From: an uncultured Bacteroidales bacterium
GTDB taxonomy: Bacteria; Bacteroidota; Bacteroidia; Bacteroidales; Salinivirgaceae
DNA length: 64,000 nucleotides
Direction: 5' to 3'
Assembly (NCBI GenBank): GCA_937981765.1
Contig: CALJOM010000005.1
Span: 62,001 to 126,000 of the forward strand
The notes under the pieces are model-generated. The model was not told the origin of the DNA, made no database searches, and worked only from the letters and a program-made list of their open reading frames with translations. The translations under genes and the position numbers were made by a program. Positions 56,632-64,000 of this stretch are shown here, in pieces (position 1 is the stretch's first letter; every line of letters begins with the position of its first letter).

Positions 56632-57192
56632 ATGTCACGGATAGGTAAATTACCGATAAATATCCCCGCCGGAGTTACTGTTACAATTGATAAAGGAAAC
56701 AATGTAACCGTTAAAGGCCCCAAAGGTCAGCTGCAACAAGCGGTTAATCCCGACATAACTGTCTCAGTTGAGAACAACACCGTAATCGTTACCCGGCCAA
56801 CGGATAATAAACGACACAGAGAATTACACGGGCTTTATCGTGCTCTTATTAATAACATGATACAAGGAGTATCTCAGGGATACACCACCACACTCGAACT
56901 CGTAGGTGTTGGTTATAAAGCCGAGGCTAAAGGACAACTGCTTGAATTAGGACTTGGGCATTCACACAACATATTTATTGAACTGCCCAAAGAAATAGCA
57001 GTAGAAACCATTACCGAGAAGAAAAGCAACCCCAAAATTAAGTTAACGTCCATCGACAAACAACTGTTAGGGCAAGTTGCTGCTAAAATCCGTTCACTAC
57101 GGAAACCTGAGCCATACAAAGGTAAAGGAGTTCGATTCGAGAATGAAACTATCCGACGCAAGGCCGGAAAGTCAGCAGGTAAAGCTAAGTAA
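56632..57192 (+). CDS. rplF: 50S ribosomal protein uL6
   Basis: 186 residues. [30 protein letters not shown], and the C-terminal [21 protein letters not shown] signature identify uL6, located near the factor-binding site. Confidence 0.98.
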   Translation: MSRIGKLPINIPAGVTVTIDKGNNVTVKGPKGQLQQAVNPDITVSVENNTVIVTRPTDNKRHRELHGLYRALINNMIQGVSQGYTTTLELVGVGYKAEAKGQLLELGLGHSHNIFIELPKEIAVETITEKKSNPKIKLTSIDKQLLGQVAAKIRSLRKPEPYKGKGVRFENETIRRKAGKSAGKAK

Positions 57193-57197
57193 TTGAT

Positions 57198-57204
57198 AAG
57201 GAGG
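57198..57204 (+). promoter_or_regulatory. Perfect Shine-Dalgarno sequence before rplR
   Basis: AAGGAGG lies 8 nt before the rplR ATG (57213). It is fully complementary to the 16S 3' end. Most other starts in this window have no Shine-Dalgarno sequence, as usual in Bacteroidota, so this site stands out. Confidence 0.8.
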
Positions 57205-57212
57205 AAAGAGAT

Positions 57213-57575
57213 ATGTCACTAAGTAAATTAGAACGCAGACAACGAATTAAATACCGTATTCGTAAACGTGTTTCAGGCGATGCTCAAGCGCCGCGAATGA
57301 GCGTTTTTCGTAGCAACCGCCAGATAAGCGTTCAATTAATCGACGATGTTAAAGGCCACACTATGGTTTCAGCCTCCTCGTTATGCAAAGAGATCGCTGA
57401 AAAAGCAACAGGCTTAAAGAAATCGGAAGTTGCAGCCTTGGTTGGAAAACTAATAGCCAAAAGAGCCCTTGAAAAAGGGATTACTTATGTTAGATTTGAT
57501 CGTAACGGATACCTTTATCACGGGAGAGTTAAAGCTCTCGCAGACGGAGCTCGTGAAGGAGGACTTAAATTCTAA
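57213..57575 (+). CDS. rplR: 50S ribosomal protein uL18
   Basis: 120 residues. [38 protein letters not shown] and [28 protein letters not shown] cover the uL18 family pattern; it binds 5S rRNA with uL5. It is the only gene of the supercluster I found with a perfect AAGGAGG in front of it. Confidence 0.98.
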   Translation: MSLSKLERRQRIKYRIRKRVSGDAQAPRMSVFRSNRQISVQLIDDVKGHTMVSASSLCKEIAEKATGLKKSEVAALVGKLIAKRALEKGITYVRFDRNGYLYHGRVKALADGAREGGLKF

Positions 57576-57586
57576 AAAAAGGAATT

Positions 57587-58099
57587 ATGTCAGGAATTAG
57601 AAAAATAAAGACAAGCGACCTTGAACTAAAAGACAGGCTAGTAGCCATAAACCGTGTAACCAAGGTTACCAAAGGTGGACGTACCTTCAGTTTCTCGGCA
57701 ATTGTTGTTGTTGGAAACGAAGATGGAATTGTTGGACATGGATTAGGAAAAGCCGGTGAAGTAACCGCTGCCATTTCCAAAGCCATAGAAGATGCCAAGA
57801 AAAACTTGATTAAAGTACCCATTATCAACAAAACCATACCTCACGAAGCCTACGGAAAATACGGAGCCTCAAAGGTTCTGATCAAACCTGCTTCTTCGGG
57901 TACCGGGGTCAAAGCAGGTGGTGCAATGCGTGCAGTACTTGAAAGTGTTGGGATTCACGACGTATTGGCAAAATCACTCGGATCCAGTAATCCGCATAAC
58001 GTTGTTAAAGCAACGATGAACGCATTAATGCAATTACGCGATGCTTACGCTGTTGCTGCTGAACGAGGCATTGAGGTTGATAAAGTTTTTAACGGATAA
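57587..58099 (+). CDS. rpsE: 30S ribosomal protein uS5
   Basis: 170 residues. [46 protein letters not shown] is the double-stranded RNA-binding domain, followed by [40 protein letters not shown]. It affects decoding fidelity. Located 11 nt after rplR. Confidence 0.98.
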   Translation: MSGIRKIKTSDLELKDRLVAINRVTKVTKGGRTFSFSAIVVVGNEDGIVGHGLGKAGEVTAAISKAIEDAKKNLIKVPIINKTIPHEAYGKYGASKVLIKPASSGTGVKAGGAMRAVLESVGIHDVLAKSLGSSNPHNVVKATMNALMQLRDAYAVAAERGIEVDKVFNG

Positions 58100-58110
58100 A
58101 TGTTGATAGT

Positions 58111-58296
58111 ATGGGAAAGCTAGTAATTAAACAAATCCGTAGCGGAATTGATCAGCCAAAAAAACAGAAACTGACGCTTAAGGCGTTGGGGCTGCGGAAA
58201 ATGAACCAAACGGTTATTCACGAGGGAACCCCTCAGATCCGTGGAATGGTTGAAAAAGTAAAACATCTAGTAACTGTTACAGAAACTAACGAGTAA
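58111..58296 (+). CDS. rpmD: 50S ribosomal protein uL30
   Basis: 61 residues. KLVIKQIRSGIDQPKKQKLTLKALGLRKMNQTVIHEGTPQIRGMVEKVKHLVTV is the whole uL30 fold. It lies 11 nt after rpsE and 4 nt before rplO. Confidence 0.97.
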   Translation: MGKLVIKQIRSGIDQPKKQKLTLKALGLRKMNQTVIHEGTPQIRGMVEKVKHLVTVTETNE

Positions 58297-58300
58297 ACGT

Positions 58301-58747
58301 ATGGATCTAAGTAGTTTAAAGCCAGCAAAAGGTTCGATTAAAAGAGATAAGCGAATTGGACGAGGAGAAGGATCGGGGCATGGAGGACATGCCACAAGAG
58401 GATTGAATGGTGCTAAATCCCGTTCTGGTTACGCTAAGAAAATTGGCTTTGAAGGCGGCCAAATGCCTCTGCAACGCCGCCTACCAAAGTTTGGATTTAA
58501 CAATCGTAACCGCAAAGAATACAAAGCCATCAATCTGGATGTTCTTCAGCGATTAGCTGAGAAGCATCAAATTACAACCATCGACGTTGACACCTTGATC
58601 GACAATGGTTTGGCTTCTAAAAACGATTTAATCAAGATTTTAGGAAACGGAACACTGACACTAAAACTTGAAGTTAAAGCCCACGCTTTTTCGCAAAAGG
58701 CAAAAGAAGCAATCGAAGCATTAAAAGGAACAGCTGTAAAAATTTAA
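58301..58747 (+). CDS. rplO: 50S ribosomal protein uL15
   Basis: 148 residues. The N-terminal flexible region has KRDKRIGRGEGSGHGGHATRGLNGAKSRSG and FEGGQMPLQRRLPKFGF. It is a late-assembly 50S protein. The gap to secY is 3 nt. Confidence 0.98.
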   Translation: MDLSSLKPAKGSIKRDKRIGRGEGSGHGGHATRGLNGAKSRSGYAKKIGFEGGQMPLQRRLPKFGFNNRNRKEYKAINLDVLQRLAEKHQITTIDVDTLIDNGLASKNDLIKILGNGTLTLKLEVKAHAFSQKAKEAIEALKGTAVKI

Positions 58748-58750
58748 TCG

Positions 58751-60082
58751 ATGAAACGCTTAATCGAAACGCTAACCAATATTTGGAGAATAGAAGAACT
58801 CCGTAACAGAATACTAACGACTCTTGGCTTGTTATTAATCTACCGTTTGGGAGCACACGTTGTTCTACCAGGTATAGACCCGACCAAGTTGGCTGCCTTA
58901 TCGCAGCAAACGGCTACAGGAGTTTTAGGTCTGCTCGATATGTTCTCCGGCGGTGCTTTTTCAAATGCTTCGGTATTAGCATTGGGGATCATGCCTTACA
59001 TTTCAGCGTCGATTGTCGTTCAACTTCTTGGAATAGCCGTTCCCTATTTCCAACGATTACAGAGAGAAGGAGAAAGCGGTCGTCGTAAAATCAATCAAAT
59101 CACCCGCTACCTTACTGTAGCCATTTTGCTGATGCAAGCGCCTGCCTATTTGACAAACCTTCATGCGACGCTACCTCCTGATGCCTTTGTGATAAGCGGT
59201 TCGTTGTTTACCATCACAAGCATTATTATTCTTACCGCCGGAACTATGTTCGTGATGTGGATCGGTGAGAAAATTACTGATCGTGGTATTGGAAACGGGA
59301 TATCACTCATAATTATGATAGGTATTATTGCCCGCCTTCCGTTTGCTTTTATGGCTGAATTTATTAGCCGCGTTGAAGAGCAAGGTGGAGGTTTGGTAAT
59401 ATTTCTTGCCGAAATAATCATGCTGGCCGTAGTAATAGTTTTCGCTATTCTTTTGGTTCAGGGAACACGTAAAGTTCCGGTTAACTATGCAAAACGTATT
59501 GTTGGAAATCGTCAATATGGTGGAGTACGTCAATACATACCGCTGAAGATTAATGCCTCTGGAGTTATGCCGATTATTTTTGCTCAGGCCATTATGTTTG
59601 TTCCGGTTATACTTCTTGGCTTCTCTTCATCAGAGACGTTAACCGGAATTTCAGCAGCATTTGCCGATTTCACCAGCTTTACGTATAATTTCACCTTTGC
59701 CGTTCTAATTATCGGATTTACATATTTTTATACAGCAATTACTGTAAATCCCACACAAATGGCGGAAGATATGAAGCGTAACGGCGGATTCATCCCCGGT
59801 GTTAAACCAGGAAAGAAAACAGCTGAATACATTGACACGATCATGTCAAGAATTACCTTGCCAGGTTCAATCTTTTTAGCAATCATTGCTATTTTACCTG
59901 CGTTCGCCATACTTGCTGGTGTGAACAATCAGTTTGCACACTTTTACGGTGGAACATCCCTATTAATATTGGTGGGAGTAGTTCTTGATACCCTTCAACA
60001 AATCGAAAGTCATTTGTTGATGCGCCATTACGATGGACTAATGAAGTCCGGTAGAATTAAAGGCAGAAGGTCAGTCATCTAA
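58751..60082 (+). CDS. secY: Preprotein translocase subunit SecY
   Basis: 443 residues with ten membrane segments. IMPYISASIVVQLL, GESGRRKINQITRYLT, GNGISLIIMIGI and VNYAKRIVGNRQYGGVRQYIPLKINASGVMPIIFA are characteristic; NPTQMAEDMKRNGGFIPGVKPGKKTAEYID forms the cytosolic loop that contacts SecA and the ribosome. The map gene commonly found between secY and infA is absent. Confidence 0.98.
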   Translation: MKRLIETLTNIWRIEELRNRILTTLGLLLIYRLGAHVVLPGIDPTKLAALSQQTATGVLGLLDMFSGGAFSNASVLALGIMPYISASIVVQLLGIAVPYFQRLQREGESGRRKINQITRYLTVAILLMQAPAYLTNLHATLPPDAFVISGSLFTITSIIILTAGTMFVMWIGEKITDRGIGNGISLIIMIGIIARLPFAFMAEFISRVEEQGGGLVIFLAEIIMLAVVIVFAILLVQGTRKVPVNYAKRIVGNRQYGGVRQYIPLKINASGVMPIIFAQAIMFVPVILLGFSSSETLTGISAAFADFTSFTYNFTFAVLIIGFTYFYTAITVNPTQMAEDMKRNGGFIPGVKPGKKTAEYIDTIMSRITLPGSIFLAIIAILPAFAILAGVNNQFAHFYGGTSLLILVGVVLDTLQQIESHLLMRHYDGLMKSGRIKGRRSVI

Positions 60083-60095
60083 ACACTGCTAAACA

Positions 60096-60314
60096 ATGGC
60101 AAAGCAATTAAGCATAGAACAAGACGGTACCATCATTGAAGCTTTATCCAATGCCATGTTTCGTGTAGAATTAGAAAATGGCCACGTTATCACAGCACAT
60201 ATCAGCGGTAAAATGCGGATGAATTACATAAAAATTTTACCTGGGGATAAGGTGCGAGTGGAAATGTCGCCATATGATTTGACCAAAGGCAGAATAGTTT
60301 TTCGATACAAATAA
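60096..60314 (+). CDS. infA: Translation initiation factor IF-1
   Basis: 72 residues, a single S1-like OB fold. [60 protein letters not shown] is the complete family pattern. Lies 13 nt after secY. Confidence 0.98.
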   Translation: MAKQLSIEQDGTIIEALSNAMFRVELENGHVITAHISGKMRMNYIKILPGDKVRVEMSPYDLTKGRIVFRYK

Positions 60315-60325
60315 AAACGATACTT

Positions 60326-60442
60326 ATGAAGGTCAGAGCCTCAGTAAAAAAACGTAGTGCCGATTGCAAAATCGTTCGGCGAAAGGGACGTGTGTACATT
60401 ATTAACAAAAAAAATCCCAAACTCAAACAGCGTCAGGGATAA
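60326..60442 (+). CDS. rpmJ: 50S ribosomal protein bL36 (zinc-free form)
   Basis: 38 residues, starting with ATG at 60326 and ending with TAA at 60440-60442. It reads [17 protein letters not shown], then [21 protein letters not shown]. Of the C-C-C-H zinc ligands of the C+ form only one cysteine remains, so it is a zinc-free form, like the rpsN product in this cluster. Confidence 0.96.
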   Translation: MKVRASVKKRSADCKIVRRKGRVYIINKKNPKLKQRQG

Positions 60443-60447
60443 ATTAT

Positions 60448-60455
60448 TAACTTTG
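60448..60455 (+). promoter_or_regulatory. Internal -7 promoter element before rpsM
   Basis: TAACTTTG is an exact TAnnTTTG match, 30 nt upstream of rpsM in one of the few gaps of the supercluster (43 nt). No TTTG is found 19 nt upstream. It could start a separate alpha-operon transcript. Confidence 0.4.
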
Positions 60456-60485
60456 CAGAAAAATTAACAACGCAAACAAAAATTT

Positions 60486-60860
60486 ATGGCACGATTAGTA
60501 GGTGTAGATTTACCCAAGAACAAACGCGGAGAGATAGGCTTAACCTATATCTACGGTATCGGTCGCAGTACAGCTAATAAAATTCTTGCGGAAGCCGGAA
60601 TAGATCGGAATATCAAAGTTAAAGACTGGACCGATTCACAAATTGCCACTCTGCGTCAGATACTGTCTCAGTACAAACTGGAAGGAGAATTGCGTACTGA
60701 AGTTCAGTTGAACATTAAACGCTTAATGGATATTGGTTGTTATCGTGGTATTCGTCATCGTGTTGGACTTCCGGTTCGTGGTCAGAATACCCGAAACAAT
60801 GCCCGTACACGTAAAGGTAAACGTAAAACAGTTGCCAACAAGAAAAAAGCAACTAAATAA
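60486..60860 (+). CDS. rpsM: 30S ribosomal protein uS13
   Basis: 124 residues. [39 protein letters not shown] and [36 protein letters not shown] cover uS13, which forms intersubunit bridges. First gene of the alpha segment. Confidence 0.98.
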   Translation: MARLVGVDLPKNKRGEIGLTYIYGIGRSTANKILAEAGIDRNIKVKDWTDSQIATLRQILSQYKLEGELRTEVQLNIKRLMDIGCYRGIRHRVGLPVRGQNTRNNARTRKGKRKTVANKKKATK

Positions 60861-60877
60861 ACAGTAATGAAATAACT

Positions 60878-61267
60878 ATGGCACAAAAATCAAAAACCAC
60901 TCGTAAAAGAGTAGTCAAAGTAGATCCGGTTGGGCAGGCCCATATACACTCTTCGTTTAACAACATAATTATCACCTTGACAAACGCAAACGGAGATGTA
61001 ATTTCGTGGTCTAGTGCAGGGAAATCCGGATTCAAAGGGTCGAAAAAAAACACCCCTTATGCAGCCCAGGTCGCTGCTGAAGAGTGCGCAAGAATTGCAT
61101 TCGATGCCGGGTTACGAAAAGTAAAGGTGTATGTAAAAGGTCCGGGAGCCGGGCGGGAGTCTGCAATCAGAACTATCAACCAGGCTGGTATTGAAGTTAC
61201 AGAAATTGTTGACGTTACCCCGCTACCGCATAACGGATGCAGACCTCCCAAAAGAAGAAGAGTCTAA
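60878..61267 (+). CDS. rpsK: 30S ribosomal protein uS11
   Basis: 129 residues. [46 protein letters not shown] and [17 protein letters not shown] at the C-terminus are the uS11 signatures of the 30S platform. Confidence 0.98.
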   Translation: MAQKSKTTRKRVVKVDPVGQAHIHSSFNNIIITLTNANGDVISWSSAGKSGFKGSKKNTPYAAQVAAEECARIAFDAGLRKVKVYVKGPGAGRESAIRTINQAGIEVTEIVDVTPLPHNGCRPPKRRRV

Positions 61268-61286
61268 TAGTTAAATGTAAAGAGAA

Positions 61287-61895
61287 ATGGCAAAATACAT
61301 TGGTCCAAAAAGTAAGATAGCTCGTCGTTTCGGAGAACCTATCTACGGTGCTGACAAATACCTGGAACGTAAAAACTATCCCTCCGGAATGCATGGGCTT
61401 AACAGAAAACGAAAGAAGCAATCCGAATACGGGATACAGTTAAATGAAAAGCAAAAAGCTAAATATACCTACGGAGTATTGGAGCGTCAATTTGCAAATT
61501 ATTTCGAAAAAGCTTCCCGTAAAAGTGGTGTAACCGGTACAATTTTGCTTCAAACTTTGGAATCACGTTTGGACAACGTGGTATATCGCCTGGGGATTGC
61601 TCCTACCAGAGCTGCAGCCCGTCAATTGGTTAACCACCGTCATATTACTGTTAACGGTAAGGTTGTTAATATTGCGAGTTATCTAGTTCGTCCGGGAGAC
61701 ATTATCGCCGTACGTGAACGTTCTAAATCATTAGAGGTAATCAATGAATCGGTACGACGCAGCAAGGTAAGCAAGTACTCCTGGCTGGAGTGGGATGCAA
61801 ATTCCATGACCGGGAAATTTCTGAATGTGCCTCAACGTGAAGAAATTCCCGAGAACATTAAAGAACAATTAATCGTTGAACTATATTCTAAGTAA
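61287..61895 (+). CDS. rpsD: 30S ribosomal protein uS4
   Basis: 202 residues. [18 protein letters not shown] at the N-terminus without the zinc-ligand cysteines of the C+ form, then [39 protein letters not shown], the S4 RNA-binding domain. In E. coli uS4 represses the alpha operon. Confidence 0.98.
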   Translation: MAKYIGPKSKIARRFGEPIYGADKYLERKNYPSGMHGLNRKRKKQSEYGIQLNEKQKAKYTYGVLERQFANYFEKASRKSGVTGTILLQTLESRLDNVVYRLGIAPTRAAARQLVNHRHITVNGKVVNIASYLVRPGDIIAVRERSKSLEVINESVRRSKVSKYSWLEWDANSMTGKFLNVPQREEIPENIKEQLIVELYSK

Positions 61896-61906
61896 AAAAC
61901 AGGTAT

Positions 61907-62899
61907 ATGGCAATTCTAGCTTTTCAAAAACCAGAAAAGGTTATCATGCTCGAAGCCGGCGATAATTTCGGCAAGTTCGACTTTCGTCCGTTGGAACCTG
62001 GATTTGGTGTAACCATCGGTAATGCTCTTCGTCGGATACTACTTTCGTCGCTAGAAGGCTTTGCCATAACCAGAGTTAAAATCGAGGGTGTTGACCACGA
62101 GTTTTCTACAATTCCCGGTGTCATTGAAGACGTAACAGAAATTGTTCTTAACCTCAAACAGGTTCGTTTTAAAAGAGTAGTACCCGATTTTGACGAAGAA
62201 ACAATCAATGTTACCCTACTAGGAAAAGAAAAATTCGTTGCGGGGGATCTCAATAAATTCCTTTCAAACTTTCAGGTATTGAACAAGGACCTTGTTATTT
62301 GCAACATGTCGAAAGATGTTAAGTTGCAAATGGTCTTGACAATCAACAAAGGTAGAGGTTACGTTCCGGCAGAAGAGAACCGTTCTTCCAACGACGAATT
62401 CGGAGTTATCGCAATAGATTCAATCTATACTCCTATTGTGAACGTTAAATACGAAGTAGAAAACTTTCGTGTTGAACAGAAAACCGACTATGAACGGTTG
62501 ATTATTGAAATAAAAACCGATGGCTCCATTCATCCAAAAGATGCCCTCAAAGAAGCAGCTAAGATTCTGATATATCATTTTGCTCTATTTTCTGATGAAA
62601 AAATCTCATTGGAAGACATTGAGCAATCAAAAGTTGAGGAATTTGACGAAGAATTGTTGCATATGCGACAGCTCCTCAAAACCAAGCTTACTGACTTAGG
62701 ATTATCGGTAAGAGCCTTAAATTGCCTTAAAGCTGCTGATGTTCATACTTTGGGAGAGTTGGTAACCTATAACAAAAACGATCTGTTAAAATTCCGAAAT
62801 TTTGGTAAGAAGTCACTAACAGAGCTTGATGAGTTTCTTGCCTCTCACAATCTTACCTTCGGAATGGACATAAGCAAGTATAAACTCGACAAGGATTAA
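61907..62899 (+). CDS. rpoA: RNA polymerase alpha subunit
   Basis: 330 residues. The N-terminal assembly domain has [37 protein letters not shown] and [21 protein letters not shown]. After a linker, the C-terminal domain (about 250-325) has [41 protein letters not shown], the helix-hairpin-helix that touches DNA and activators. Standard place between rpsD and rplQ. Confidence 0.98.
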   Translation: MAILAFQKPEKVIMLEAGDNFGKFDFRPLEPGFGVTIGNALRRILLSSLEGFAITRVKIEGVDHEFSTIPGVIEDVTEIVLNLKQVRFKRVVPDFDEETINVTLLGKEKFVAGDLNKFLSNFQVLNKDLVICNMSKDVKLQMVLTINKGRGYVPAEENRSSNDEFGVIAIDSIYTPIVNVKYEVENFRVEQKTDYERLIIEIKTDGSIHPKDALKEAAKILIYHFALFSDEKISLEDIEQSKVEEFDEELLHMRQLLKTKLTDLGLSVRALNCLKAADVHTLGELVTYNKNDLLKFRNFGKKSLTELDEFLASHNLTFGMDISKYKLDKD

Positions 62900-62903
62900 A
62901 GCA

Positions 62904-64000
<1,097 letters not shown>

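Overview
This window looks like a contiguous chromosomal segment of a member of the Bacteroidota, probably class Bacteroidia (Bacteroidales/Marinilabiliales-like). The signs are a type IX secretion C-terminal sorting domain at the left edge, Bacteroidota promoters (TTTG, about 19 nt, TAnnTTTG) before several genes including the ribosomal operon, few Shine-Dalgarno sequences, Bacteroidota-type families (DUF5606, DUF4831, SiaB-like kinase, Reg_prop/Y_Y_Y sensor), and MqnA of the futalosine menaquinone route. No tRNA, rRNA, CRISPR array, insertion sequence or prophage was seen.

Layout. 1-2504: end of a T9SS-exported protein, a DUF5606 protein, an HD-domain hydrolase and a coiled-coil lipoprotein. 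2514-11570 (minus strand): a complete chemosensory operon read as coiled-coil protein, STAS protein, CheY, CheA, CheW, CheR, response regulator, atypical kinase, CheD, CheB, with no chemoreceptor gene. A lone receiver protein (11871) is divergent from it. 12326-14390: lnt and an ArsC/LMW-phosphatase-like protein. 14494-21017 (minus): acyl-CoA dehydrogenase with its electron-transfer flavoprotein (etfB-etfA-acd), a DUF4831 lipoprotein and nnr. 21134-26215: a POT peptide transporter, then an LPP20-like protein, a YfiR-like protein and a TonB-dependent receptor. 26377-27543: a heavily frameshifted MFS transporter pseudogene. 27592-29804 (minus): NfeD-type membrane protease and mqnA. 29958-37650: purB, an MsbA-like ABC exporter, two glycosyltransferases, a GIN-domain lipoprotein and a PagL-like lipid A deacylase. 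37826-42370: a SiaB-like kinase followed by a 1301-residue propeller/PAS/adenylate cyclase sensor. 42367-46318: NlpC/P60 peptidase, GNAT acetyltransferase, M28 peptidase with PDZ, and a membrane protein. 46554-63407: a continuous str-S10-spc-alpha ribosomal supercluster from rpsL to rplQ, without tuf or map, followed by the start of an unusual enolase gene cut by the window end.

The most interesting parts are the receptor-less chemosensory operon, with a kinase-like protein lacking its phosphoacceptor histidine and a four-unit coiled-coil protein carrying a CheZ-like D-x3-Q site; the periplasmic-sensor/adenylate-cyclase fusion next to a SiaB-like kinase; and an enolase that lacks a conserved active-site-loop histidine. 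Functions are inferred from motifs read by eye; no database search was run.
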